From contig CAJFQI010000005.1 in the NCBI GenBank assembly GCA_904419005.1, positions 1 to 64,000 of the forward strand: a stretch of 64,000 nt of DNA. The letters are read 5' to 3'. The DNA comes from Candidatus Avimonas faecium. Lineage in GTDB: Bacteria; Bacillota; Clostridia; Oscillospirales; Acutalibacteraceae. The translations under genes were made by a program, and so were the position numbers. Below, in pieces: positions 26,243-34,978 of this stretch (its first letter is position 1; each line of letters opens with the position of its first letter). The notes beneath the pieces are model-generated. The model saw only the letters and a program-made list of their open reading frames with translations, was not told where the DNA came from and did no database searches.

Positions 26243-27136
26243 ATGACCGACGTTTTGTGCGTGGCGGAATGCTGCTGCGACATCATCTTCGGCGGGCTGG
26301 ATAAGGTGCCCGCCCCCGGGCAGGAGGAATACTGCCGGGAATTCTGCATCAAGGCCGGCGGCGGCGCGAATACCGCGATGGGGCTGGCTAAGCTGGGGGC
26401 CCGCGTTAAGCTGGCCACCCGCCTGGGCAAGGACGCCATGGGCGGGATCCTTTACGATTTCCTCAGCCAGACGGGGCTGGATATGTCCGCCGTCTGGGTC
26501 GATGAGCATACGGTGACGCCGGTTTCGGCGGTGCTTTCAACCAAGGAGGACCGCTGCTTCGCCTCCTACGGCGGGGACGGCGGGGATTTCCTCGACCCGG
26601 CCCGGCTGGAGGAGTATATCCGCGGAGCCCGGCACGTCCACACCTATGTGGGCTACTGCCGGAAGTACCCGATCATTGAGCTGTGCGAGAAGCACGGCAA
26701 GACCCTCTCGCTGGACACCTCCTTTTACGACAGCACCCAGCTGGAGTCCACCCGCGAGGCGATGGCCCGCTGCCAGATCTTCACCCCCAACGAGGTGGAG
26801 GCCTGCGCCCTGGCCCAGACCGACGACGTGATGCAGGCGCTCGAGATCCTCTCGCGGGAGTGCCCCCACGTCATCATCACCCTGGGCAAGGACGGGAGCG
26901 TCACCAAGAGCGGGGGCCGGATTTACCGAGCCAAGCCCGCCAAGGTCCCCGTCGTCAAGGACAGCACCGGCGCGGGCGACCTGTTCTGCGCCGGGTATAT
27001 CTACGGCTTCCTGCAGGGCTGGGGCGTGCAGGAGACGCTGGACTTCGCCTCCAAATCGGGCGGCCTGGCGGTCACCTACTACGGCGGGATTGACCAGGCG
27101 TACACCTACGAAAACGTGGCCCGCCTCACTTTTTGA
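26243..27136 (+). CDS. PfkB-family carbohydrate kinase
   Basis: 297 residues from the ATG at 26243; upstream in-frame codons from 26138 have no ribosome binding site, while AAAGGCGG lies just before 26243. The glycine-rich substrate region reads KAGGGANTAMGLAKLGA, and the ATP/catalytic motif reads DSTGAGDLFCAGY near residue 245. The cysteine cluster AECCCD at the N-terminus is unusual. It phosphorylates a sugar or sugar glycoside. Its position after the GH4 gene suggests it prepares or completes that step. Confidence 0.87.
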   Translation: MTDVLCVAECCCDIIFGGLDKVPAPGQEEYCREFCIKAGGGANTAMGLAKLGARVKLATRLGKDAMGGILYDFLSQTGLDMSAVWVDEHTVTPVSAVLSTKEDRCFASYGGDGGDFLDPARLEEYIRGARHVHTYVGYCRKYPIIELCEKHGKTLSLDTSFYDSTQLESTREAMARCQIFTPNEVEACALAQTDDVMQALEILSRECPHVIITLGKDGSVTKSGGRIYRAKPAKVPVVKDSTGAGDLFCAGYIYGFLQGWGVQETLDFASKSGGLAVTYYGGIDQAYTYENVARLTF

Positions 27137-27193
27137 CGGCGGCCGGCGGAGGCAGGGGATACCCGCCCTGCCTGTGAAAGGGGAAGAGCACAC

Positions 27194-28267
27194 ATGGCGT
27201 ATACCAAACCGATTATTGACGCCCACACCCACATCCTGCACTCCAACGACGGGCTGGACTACCTGGTGGAGATCACCGACGGCTACGGCTACCAGCGGGC
27301 CAACCTCCTGGCGGCGGAGAGCTACAGCGAGGAAGGCTACACCGGCGCCACCCAGAATTCCCAGGCCCTGCTGCTCAAGGCCTGCCGCCCCGACTGGTGG
27401 GCCTTCGGCAGCCTAAACCACCGCGACGGCGACCTGGGCGGCCAGCTCCGGACGCTGATTGACCTGGGCTTTGACGGCTTAAAGATGATTGAGGGCAAGC
27501 CGGACACCTACAAGCGGCTGGGGAGCCATCCGATCAACGGGCCGGAGTACGACGCGGTCTACGACGCGGCGCAGGAAGCCGGCTTCCCCCTGCTGATGCA
27601 CGTGGCCGACCCGCCCGAGCTTTGGGACGAGGAAAACGCCCCGGATTTTGCCAGGGAGCACGGCTGGCTCTACATCGGGGAGGGCTACCCCTCCCTTGAG
27701 GAGCTGTACGCCCAGGTGGAGGACATCCTGACCCGGTTCCCCCGGCTGACCGTGATTTTCGCCCATTTCCTGTTCCTGTCGAACGACCGGGAGCGGGCGG
27801 CGTCCTTCCTGGAGCGGCACCCGAACGCGCTGTTCGACCTCACCCCCGGCACCGAGATGTTCCAGAACTTCGCCAAGGACCCGGCCGCGTGGCGGGAATT
27901 TTTCCTAAAGTTCCAGGACCGTCTGGTCTTCGGCACCGACAACTGGGATGTGCTGACCGAGCGGGACCAGAAGGACAAGGACGACATCAACCGGATGCTG
28001 CGCACCTTCCTGGAATACGACGGCCCCTACGAGATCTGGGGCTGGAAGCTGCACGGCATCGGCCTGCCGGAAGAGGCGCTTGACCAGATCTACCGGGAAA
28101 ACTTCCGCCGGGCGGCGGGCAAGGAGCCCCGGCCGGTCAACCGGCCTCTGGCGCTGGAATTTGTGCGCCGCCGGCTGGAGCAGGCCGACCGCTACGGCTG
28201 CACCGCGCAGGAGAAGCAGGATCTGCAGGAGATTGTCGCCGAGCTTGAGGAAATGCAGAACGCATAA
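27194..28267 (+). CDS. Amidohydrolase_2-type TIM-barrel metal-dependent hydrolase
   Basis: 357 residues. The N-terminal metal motif is IIDAHTHI (residues 7-14). Further ligands are suggested by LLMHVADPPE (near 133), FAHFLFLS (near 194) and the conserved FGTDNWDV Asp (near 252). The family hydrolyses lactones or amides, or decarboxylates acids. GAAAGGGGAAGAG precedes the ATG. In this operon a sugar lactonase role is plausible but unproven. Confidence 0.8.
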   Translation: MAYTKPIIDAHTHILHSNDGLDYLVEITDGYGYQRANLLAAESYSEEGYTGATQNSQALLLKACRPDWWAFGSLNHRDGDLGGQLRTLIDLGFDGLKMIEGKPDTYKRLGSHPINGPEYDAVYDAAQEAGFPLLMHVADPPELWDEENAPDFAREHGWLYIGEGYPSLEELYAQVEDILTRFPRLTVIFAHFLFLSNDRERAASFLERHPNALFDLTPGTEMFQNFAKDPAAWREFFLKFQDRLVFGTDNWDVLTERDQKDKDDINRMLRTFLEYDGPYEIWGWKLHGIGLPEEALDQIYRENFRRAAGKEPRPVNRPLALEFVRRRLEQADRYGCTAQEKQDLQEIVAELEEMQNA

Positions 28268-28337
28268 AAAGGCCCGCGCCGGGCAGGGCGGCTTTCCCTG
28301 CCCGCAGCCGATTGATATAATCCGCGGGGCGGCGCAG

Positions 28338-28375
28338 GCGGGCGGCTGGCCGGAGGGCTTAGCCGCCCGCTTTTT
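28338..28375 (+). terminator. Intrinsic terminator after the amidohydrolase gene
   Basis: GCGGGCGGCT (28338-28347) pairs perfectly with AGCCGCCCGC (28361-28370) and is followed by TTTTT. It would separate the DMT transporter and GH31 genes from the upstream operon unless readthrough occurs. Confidence 0.7.
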
Positions 28376-28419
28376 GCGGCAATATTTTGCGGGCATGCCC
28401 GCGTAGGATGGGGTTAACA

Positions 28420-29433
28420 GTGAAGCACTTCGTACACGCAGCACAATCGGTACAGACCACGCAGCCGGCCCAGCCGGCGCCAGCCTCCCAGGCGGGGGCC
28501 GGTCCGGAGGCCCCGGCGGCTTCCAACGAGCACCCGGGCGGCAGCCGGGGGCGGCAGCCCTACGGCAAGATGATCCTCCTGATCGCCGTCTGGGGGTCCT
28601 TTGCCGCGATCAACCGGCTGGCGCTCAACACCCTGGATGTATTCCAGGTCACCTTTTATACGTTCGCCTTTGCGCTGCTGTCGCTGGCCATTTGGATGGC
28701 GGCGGGGAAGAAATTCTCCCTGCTCGCGCGGCTGAGCGCCCGCCAATGGTTCTGGCTGCTGGTCCTCTCCGTCTTTTCGTTTTTATACAATTTCCTGTAT
28801 TCCCTTTCTCTGTCAATGACTAACCCGGTGACGGCCTCGTCGATCAACTACCTGTTCCCGGTGTTCATCACCCTGCTGGCGGTGCCGATCAACCGGGAGC
28901 GGATGACGCTGGGCAAGGGGATCTCGGTGCTCCTGGGCTTTGCCGGCATGGTGCTGATCGTGACCAACGGGGACTTTTCCTCGCTGAAGATCGACAGCAT
29001 CCCCGGCGTGCTGCTGGCGCTGACCGCTTCCCTCTGCTGGGCGCTCTTTTCCACCCTGGGCAAGATGGCCGAGGTGGACATCGTGGCGAGCAATTTTGTC
29101 TACGCCGCGGTGGCGTTTATCGCCTCAACGGCGCTGATGCTGGCCAATTCCAGCCTGGCCCTCCCTACGCCGACGGCGGGCTTTTCGATGGCCTGGAACG
29201 GGGTGATGAACTTCTGCGTCAGCTATTACCTGTGGTTCCGGATCCTGCACACGGCAAAGGCGTCCTTTGCGGCGAGCATGTCCTTCATCACCCCCTTTGC
29301 CACCCTGCTGTTTATCGCCCTGCTGCTGCATGAGCCGATCACCCTGGCCAATATCGCCGGCCTGGTGATTATTGTGGGCGGCGTGGCGGTGCAGAACCTG
29401 AAGTGCCTTCAGCCCAAGGAAAAACGAAATTAG
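28420..29433 (+). CDS. DMT/EamA-family transporter
   Basis: 337 residues from a GTG at 28420, preceded by GGATGGGG; an ATG at 28408 is the alternative. A hydrophilic Gln/Ala/Pro-rich tail of about 45 residues precedes ten predicted helices in two EamA repeats. Typical stretches are AINRLALNTLDVFQVTFYTF and SINYLFPVFITLLAVPINRE. It probably exports or imports a metabolite, perhaps an aglycone or excess sugar; the substrate is unknown. Confidence 0.88.
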   Translation: MKHFVHAAQSVQTTQPAQPAPASQAGAGPEAPAASNEHPGGSRGRQPYGKMILLIAVWGSFAAINRLALNTLDVFQVTFYTFAFALLSLAIWMAAGKKFSLLARLSARQWFWLLVLSVFSFLYNFLYSLSLSMTNPVTASSINYLFPVFITLLAVPINRERMTLGKGISVLLGFAGMVLIVTNGDFSSLKIDSIPGVLLALTASLCWALFSTLGKMAEVDIVASNFVYAAVAFIASTALMLANSSLALPTPTAGFSMAWNGVMNFCVSYYLWFRILHTAKASFAASMSFITPFATLLFIALLLHEPITLANIAGLVIIVGGVAVQNLKCLQPKEKRN

Positions 29434-29556
29434 GATGACGGCCCCGGGCGGAAACGAGCCGAACAGACTCCCGGCCCGCCAATATTTTTACGGGCCTCTG
29501 CCGGCCGGCACCCCTTGGCATAGGCCCTGTATTTTTCATAAAAGGAGCGATTGCCA

Positions 29557-32500
29557 ATGCTGTATCCGGCCCTGCTGTCCTCCGCGCCCTGCCGCGCCGA
29601 TTGTGCCGCGGCAGGGGGCGTTTTGCGCCTGTCCGTCCTGCCCGGCGGCATCCTGCGCCTGCGGTACGCCGCGGGCGGGGAATTCCCCGACTACGCCGCC
29701 TTCGGGATCCTGGAGCCCCTGCCGCCCGAAGAGGAGATGGCGGTTTCCTCCGGCCCGGAGGGGCATGTCCTGCGCGCCGGCGGGCTGGAGATCACCCTCT
29801 CCGACCGGCTGACGGTGCGCTGCCTGGCCACCGGACTGTCCGTGTCCACCCCGGCGGATTTCCTGTCCTTTGACGGGACGGAGACCACCCTGGCCCTCCG
29901 CCTTGAGGAGGGGGAGGCGGTGTACGGCCTGGGGCAGGACCCGATGGCCAACCTCAACCAGCGGGACCACCAGCGGCGGATGTTCAACCAGTTCGGCTCC
30001 AATGCCCGCAGCGGCAGCAACGGCATCCCGCTGATGCTCTCCTCCCGCGGGCACGGGGTGTTCTTGCATTCCCCCCACCCCGCCCGGTTTGACATCGGGC
30101 GGGCCGTCCCCGGCCTGGAGGACTGGAAGGGCAACGCGATGGTGCCCTCCCCCTGGGCGGCGGAGGTGACGGGGGACACCCGGCCCGATACCGTGTCGGT
30201 CGTCAACCGCCACCCGGATATCGACCTGTTCCTGATCTGCCGCGACCATCCTTACCGCTCCCTGGCCGGGTATCATGAGCTGACCGGCTTCGCGCCCCTG
30301 CTGCCCCTGTGGGGGTACGGGTTCATCCAGTCCAAAAACCGCTACCACTCCCAGGAGGAGCTGCTGGCCCTCGGGCGGGAGTTCCGCCGCCGCGGCCTCC
30401 CGGGCGATGTGCTGGTGGTCGATTGGCTCTGGTTCACCGAGTTTGGGGACTTGCAGTGGGATTTTGGCCGCTGGCCCGACCCGGGCGCGATGTTCCGCAC
30501 CCTGCGGGAGGAAGGCTTCCGGGTAGTGATGGCCCAGCACCCCTTCATCAGCGAGAAGTCGGTCAACTACCGCTTGTTTGAGGAGCACGGCTGCCTGAAC
30601 CGGGTGCCGCCCGGCAAGCGGGTGACCTACGACCACTCCAACCCGGAGGCCCGCCGCCTCTGGTGGGAGAAGGTGCGCCCCCTCGTGCAGCAGGGGATGG
30701 CCGGCTACTGGACCGATATGGGGGAGCTTGAGGAGCACGCCGACGGCACCGAGAGCTTCCTGGGCTCCCGCGACGACACCCACAACACCTATATGCTCAA
30801 CTGGGCCCGCTCCCTGTACGAGGGGCAGGCCGCCATGGACCGCACCCGCCCCTACATCCTGGCCCGTTCCGTCTCGGCCGGCACCCAGAAATACGGCCTC
30901 ACCCTCTGGTCGGGGGACGTGGATTCCTCCTGGGAGGTGCTGCGCACCCAGGTCAAGGTGGGGCAGGGGGTCTGCCTGTCCGGCCAGCCCTATTGGACGA
31001 CCGACGTCGGGGGCTTCCTGACCGGCAGCGAGCTGACGGCCGAGCTGTACATCCGCTGGTTTGAATGGGGCGTCTTCTGCCCCGTATTCCGCACCCACGG
31101 CACCCGCCCGGGCAACGAGCCCTGGTCCTTCGGCCCGGAAACCGAAGCCGTCCTGGCTTCGTACCTCCGCCTGCGGTACCGCCTGCTGCCGTATATTTAC
31201 GCTATGGCGTGGGAGAACCACCGCACCGGCGCGCCGATGATGCGGCCCCTCGCGCTGGAATACCCCGGCGACCCGCAGGCGGCCGCCTGGGAGGACGAGT
31301 ACCTCTTCGGCCCCTCCCTGCTGGTGGCCCCGGTCACGCAGGACGGCGCCCGCCGGCGGGAGGTGTACCTGCCCGCCGGGGTGTGGTACGATTTCTGGAC
31401 CGGCCGCCGGCTGTTCGGCGGGCGGGTGGTCACGGCGATGGCCCCCCTGTCCCGCATCCCCCTCTATGTCAAGGAGGGGGCGCTGCTGCCCCTGCTGGGC
31501 CGGGACATCCTGCACACCGGGGAGTATGCGGGCGCGCCGGTCGTCCTGCACGCCTACGGGCGGGTGCCCTCGTCGGTCACGCTGTACGAGGACGACGGGC
31601 TGACCCTGGACTATCAGGAGGGCGCGTTCCGCACCGCGCGGGTTTCCTACCGGCCGGAGGAGGGCCGCCTCGCGGTAGAGGCGGACGAGGGCTGGCAGGC
31701 CCCTCTTTCCCTCGTCGTGCATGAGGGGGATGGGGCCTCTGCCGTGGAGGAGGAGCCGGCCACCGCTTCCGCCGTCCTGGAAAACGACGGCCGGCTGCGG
31801 ATCGTCCTGACCGTCTGCGCGCCGGACGGCACGCCGGTGCGGGCCACGGCCTCGGTGGGGCAGGGCTACACCCTCCGCCCGTCCGACCAATCGGGGCACG
31901 ACGCGCACACCTACTGGGTCAGCCAGCTCCATCACAAGGATACGCAGCAGGCCGTCTGCCGGCAGGGGGGCGCCGTCCTCTCCTGGGAGGCCTTCCCCTG
32001 CGCGGAATGGCTCCCCCTGGTCATGCAGGGCGAGGTAGCGGCGGAAATCGGCGGCCGGCCGGTGACCCTCCCCCTGCGCTGGGGGAGCGGGCTGCTGACC
32101 CGCTTCAGCTACGCCGGCTCCTTTGAAAACCGGGACAACGCCGCCGGCCCGGATGCCGGCTATCCCGACTCCCTGGGCGCGGACGCCCCCTTCGCCTCCC
32201 TGCGGGGGGAGACCAAGCCCTGGGTGAGGGACCCCGGTTTCGCGTTCAATATGTACGGCTATGTGGACAACCGCCGCCGCGATTGCTATATGGGCGAGGA
32301 CGAGAGCTTCAGCGGCGTGGTGTACAGCCGCTGCACCCTTTGGCTCCCGCGGGAAACCGCCGTCCGCTTCTATACCCGGCACGAGGGCGGCTTGCAAATT
32401 TGGGCGGGCCGGGAGTGCCTGTATACGGCGGAGCGGGCCGATTCCTTCCGGGAAACGGCCGAAATCCGCCTCCCGGCAGGGGAGACCCGGCTGCTGGTCA

Positions 32501-32688
32501 AAAACTGGGTGTGGGGCGAAAAGCCCTACAGCGCCAACGAGTTCGGCTTTTTCCTGGGGATCCGGGACGCCGGAGCGGCGGACGCGCAGGGGCGGGATGC
32601 CTCGGCCCGCCCGGAGGAAGCCTCGGCCGCCGGCTTCCGGGAGCAGCCGGGGCCGGCCCTGCCCGCCGGCCTGCTGGTCATGCCGTAA
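29557..32688 (+). CDS. GH31 alpha-glycosidase with C-terminal accessory domains
   Basis: 1043 residues from the ATG at 29557 (AAAGGAG 9 bp upstream; an in-frame TTG at 29551 is too close). An N-terminal mutarotase-like domain (about 1-240) precedes the GH31 barrel. The nucleophile Asp lies in GYWTDMGE (near 386) and the acid/base Asp in SGDVDSSWEVL (near 454). YWTTDVGGF and RTHGTRPGNEPW are typical. C-terminal beta-domains extend well beyond the usual core, ending in a region with a sugar-binding look (RFYTRHEGGLQIWAGRECLY). There is no signal peptide. It probably releases alpha-linked glucose or xylose from imported oligosaccharides. Confidence 0.92.
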   Translation: MLYPALLSSAPCRADCAAAGGVLRLSVLPGGILRLRYAAGGEFPDYAAFGILEPLPPEEEMAVSSGPEGHVLRAGGLEITLSDRLTVRCLATGLSVSTPADFLSFDGTETTLALRLEEGEAVYGLGQDPMANLNQRDHQRRMFNQFGSNARSGSNGIPLMLSSRGHGVFLHSPHPARFDIGRAVPGLEDWKGNAMVPSPWAAEVTGDTRPDTVSVVNRHPDIDLFLICRDHPYRSLAGYHELTGFAPLLPLWGYGFIQSKNRYHSQEELLALGREFRRRGLPGDVLVVDWLWFTEFGDLQWDFGRWPDPGAMFRTLREEGFRVVMAQHPFISEKSVNYRLFEEHGCLNRVPPGKRVTYDHSNPEARRLWWEKVRPLVQQGMAGYWTDMGELEEHADGTESFLGSRDDTHNTYMLNWARSLYEGQAAMDRTRPYILARSVSAGTQKYGLTLWSGDVDSSWEVLRTQVKVGQGVCLSGQPYWTTDVGGFLTGSELTAELYIRWFEWGVFCPVFRTHGTRPGNEPWSFGPETEAVLASYLRLRYRLLPYIYAMAWENHRTGAPMMRPLALEYPGDPQAAAWEDEYLFGPSLLVAPVTQDGARRREVYLPAGVWYDFWTGRRLFGGRVVTAMAPLSRIPLYVKEGALLPLLGRDILHTGEYAGAPVVLHAYGRVPSSVTLYEDDGLTLDYQEGAFRTARVSYRPEEGRLAVEADEGWQAPLSLVVHEGDGASAVEEEPATASAVLENDGRLRIVLTVCAPDGTPVRATASVGQGYTLRPSDQSGHDAHTYWVSQLHHKDTQQAVCRQGGAVLSWEAFPCAEWLPLVMQGEVAAEIGGRPVTLPLRWGSGLLTRFSYAGSFENRDNAAGPDAGYPDSLGADAPFASLRGETKPWVRDPGFAFNMYGYVDNRRRDCYMGEDESFSGVVYSRCTLWLPRETAVRFYTRHEGGLQIWAGRECLYTAERADSFRETAEIRLPAGETRLLVKNWVWGEKPYSANEFGFFLGIRDAGAADAQGRDASARPEEASAAGFREQPGPALPAGLLVMP

Positions 32689-32703
32689 CGCTCCCGGATG
32701 CCG

Positions 32704-32737
32704 AGGAGGCGGCTGCCCTAGAGCAGACGCCTCCTTT
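32704..32737 (+). terminator. Candidate intrinsic terminator after GH31
   Basis: AGGAGGCG (32704) pairs with CGCCTCCT (32728) with an inner CTG/CAG stem, followed by TTT. It would end the long operon. Confidence 0.5.
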
Positions 32738-32847
32738 GGCGCTTGGCGATAGGCCGGCGTCCCCTCCGGCTTCCGGCCGGACGATAGGCCGGGACGCCGC
32801 GTCACAGCCGCGGAAGGATCGCCGGATTTTCATCATTTTTCAAGAGG

Positions 32848-32859
32848 GAAAACGATTAC
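32848..32859. promoter_or_regulatory. LacI-type operator upstream of the paralog trio
   Basis: GAAAACGATTAC differs from the lacI operator at one base. It lies about 130 bp before the promoter at 32989. A weaker copy, GATAACGATTTAC (33026-33038), sits just after the -10 box, so a looped repression complex is possible. Confidence 0.6.
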
Positions 32860-32988
32860 CGATTTTACAATAAGTAGAAACCGGGGAAATCGAGGGGAAA
32901 TACATATACCAAATGTAAAAAAGGACGAAAATCTCGAGATAGACCCAACGGCTGAGAATAAATTATACAAAAACATTCTATACCCCTC

Positions 32989-33017
32989 TTGCATTTTATC
33001 GAAAGGTGTGCTAGTAT
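32989..33017 (+). promoter_or_regulatory. Sigma-A-type promoter of the paralog trio
   Basis: TTGCAT (32989-32994) and TAGTAT (33012-33017) are 17 bp apart. The rest of the 500-bp gap between GH31 and the first paralog shows nothing else recognisable. Confidence 0.6.
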
Positions 33018-33188
33018 AAACATGCGATAACGATTTACCAAGGGCGGATTTGCTTTGCGGTATCGTTTGCGCGCCGGCTGGACAAGGGCAGCCGGTCAAC
33101 CAGCGTTTTACATGGGGCCCATTTTCTGCGGCCGATCCATGGGGGCTGGTTGCAGCTATTTCATATTAGACGTAGGAGGAATCCCTAA

Positions 33189-33965
33189 ATGATGAAGAAA
33201 CTTCTCGCCATGCTTCTGGCAGGTACGGTGGCTTTGATGCTGAGCGCCTGCTCCACCAGCGGGACGGGCGACGAGAGCAGCACCGGGAGCACCACGACCT
33301 CGGGCGAGACCGAATCGACCACTCCCGAAACCACCGAGCCGACCGAGCCGCAGGAGGAGGCCGTCCAGGGCACCTTCCGCGAGGCGTATATCGGCGACCG
33401 TGAGCAGGGGCCGGAGTGGTTCTATATGTACGACAACGACGGCAGCGGCTGGAAAGAGCTGGTGACGGCGGAATCCCTGGCGGCGGACAACCCGGATGCG
33501 GGCTACGACGGCTACGGCGACAACTGGCGCCTGCCTTATGCGGAAGGCGACGGCAAGGACGGCGGCAATAATGCCGATTATACGTCCTTTACGGAGTGGA
33601 ACGGCATCAAGGCGGACTTCAGCGGCAACGACGGCAAAACCAAGCTGGCGGTCGTGTACAAGGCTCCCGGGGCCGGCACGGTGACCATCGGCCCGTGGCT
33701 GTACACCGTTTCCACCCCCAACGAGGATTACAGCGAGCTGGTTGCGGTCGACAAGTATTCCCCGGACTGCATCATCCAGATCCTGAAGAACAATGAGGAA
33801 GTCCTGTACGAGGCGGAAACCACCGCGATGGACGAGCAGAGCGCTTCCCTGACCGTGGAGGTTGCCGAGGGCGATGAAATCTACTTCACCGCGACCTCCA
33901 ACGGCAACGCCTTTGAGACCCTGGTTTCCTTTGACACCATCAATGTGGAGTTTACCGCGGCGTAA
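33189..33965 (+). CDS. Secreted lipoprotein of a tandem paralogous family (paralog 1)
   Basis: 258 residues. The lipobox LSAC (cysteine at residue 21) is followed by a Ser/Thr/Glu-rich linker (22-60). The single beta-rich domain opens with GDREQGPEWFYMYDN and YGDNWRLPYAEGD, and ends with EGDEIYFTATSNGNAFETL. The same scaffold recurs in the next two genes. The domain pattern (QGxxxW-Y start, GD-IYF end) resembles beta-sandwich modules attached to some glycosidases and polysaccharide lyases. A carbohydrate-binding role is therefore inferred. AGGAGG precedes the ATG, and an adjacent second ATG is an alternative. Confidence 0.8.
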   Translation: MMKKLLAMLLAGTVALMLSACSTSGTGDESSTGSTTTSGETESTTPETTEPTEPQEEAVQGTFREAYIGDREQGPEWFYMYDNDGSGWKELVTAESLAADNPDAGYDGYGDNWRLPYAEGDGKDGGNNADYTSFTEWNGIKADFSGNDGKTKLAVVYKAPGAGTVTIGPWLYTVSTPNEDYSELVAVDKYSPDCIIQILKNNEEVLYEAETTAMDEQSASLTVEVAEGDEIYFTATSNGNAFETLVSFDTINVEFTAA

Positions 33966-34093
33966 GCCCGCATTGACAGGACCCTTTGAATTCGGCAATG
34001 CATCTCCCAATCGGCAAATACAGTCGGCATTAGGCGGGGGCGGCGCGGGCCACCGCACCGCTCCCGCTGAATTTTATTAAGGAGGAGTTTCGA

Positions 34094-34843
34094 ATGAAGA
34101 AGAAGGTTCTCGGCATTGGTTTGGCACTGGCCATGGCGCTGTCCATGGGCGCGATGGCGGCTCCCAGCAGCTTTGCAGATCAGTTTGCGGACGATCGTGA
34201 GCAGGGGCCGGAATGGTCTTACATGTATGACAACGGCGACGGCTGGGAGGAAATGGTTACCGCGGATTCCCAGGGCTTTGATTATGGCGACAACTGGCGC
34301 CTGCCCAAGGAAATCGGCGACGATGTGCAGAACTACACGTCTTTTACCAACTGGGAAGGCGTTAAGGCCGACATCAGCGGGAACGACGGCAACACGGTTG
34401 TCGCCGCTGTGTACGAAGCCGCTTCGGCCGGCACGGCGGTTATTGCCCCGTGGACGCACACGATGAACGGCGTGGCGGAAGATTATAGCTTTGTTGACGC
34501 GGCCTTTGACGTAACGGTGAAGATCCTGCACAACGACGAGGAGCTGTACACCTACACCGGCAAGGACGGCACGGCGGCGAGCGAGGAAATTACCGTAGAG
34601 ATGGCGGCGGGCGACCGCATCTATTTTGTTGCCAGTGCGCCGGGCGCAACGGCGGAAACCCTGGTATCCTATGATTCCGTCAGCGTGGACTTCACCGCGG
34701 CGGAAGGCGGCGCGGAAGCCCCCTCCACCGAGGAGCCTGCGGAGAACCCGACCACCGGCGAAGCGACCACGGCCCTGCCTGTGATGGCGGCGGTTGTCGG
34801 CCTGGCGGCGCTGGTCCTGGCCAAGAAGGCCAAGAAGGCGTAA
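34094..34843 (+). CDS. Secreted cell-surface protein, paralog 2, with putative sorting signal
   Basis: 249 residues. The signal peptide (1-28, ending SSFA) has no lipobox. The domain carries the shared features: DDREQGPEWSYMYDN, YGDNWRLP, ILHNDEELYTYTGKD and AGDRIYFVAS. It lacks the Ser/Thr linker at the N-terminus but has a C-terminal tail (EEPAENPTTGEATTALP, then a hydrophobic stretch and KKAKKA) that resembles an NPxTG-type sortase signal. It would thus be wall-linked or membrane-anchored at the C-terminus, in contrast to paralogs 1 and 3. AAGGAGG precedes the ATG. Confidence 0.78.
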   Translation: MKKKVLGIGLALAMALSMGAMAAPSSFADQFADDREQGPEWSYMYDNGDGWEEMVTADSQGFDYGDNWRLPKEIGDDVQNYTSFTNWEGVKADISGNDGNTVVAAVYEAASAGTAVIAPWTHTMNGVAEDYSFVDAAFDVTVKILHNDEELYTYTGKDGTAASEEITVEMAAGDRIYFVASAPGATAETLVSYDSVSVDFTAAEGGAEAPSTEEPAENPTTGEATTALPVMAAVVGLAALVLAKKAKKA

Positions 34844-34874
34844 CGCATAAGCGTAACGACGTAGCGTGACTTTG

Positions 34875-34916
34875 CCCGGCCCGTTGCCGTGGGCTTGCCT
34901 GCGGCGGCGGGCCGGG
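34875..34916 (+). other. Intercistronic hairpin between paralogs 2 and 3
   Basis: CCCGGCCCG pairs with CGGGCCGGG across a 24-nt loop, followed by ATGTATTTT. It may attenuate transcription or stabilise the mRNA. Confidence 0.4.
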
Positions 34917-34978
34917 ATGTATTTTCCCACGGCGGCAGGAAATGCAAAACAGCAAAAACAGCAAGGAGGAAGAACACG

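Noticed and set aside
29536..32805. 1089-codon open frame on the minus strand opposite the GH31 gene
   Set aside because: It is an antisense shadow of a GC-rich gene whose plus-strand product has clear GH31 catalytic motifs; the antisense protein shows low-complexity His/Arg/Gly composition and no domain.
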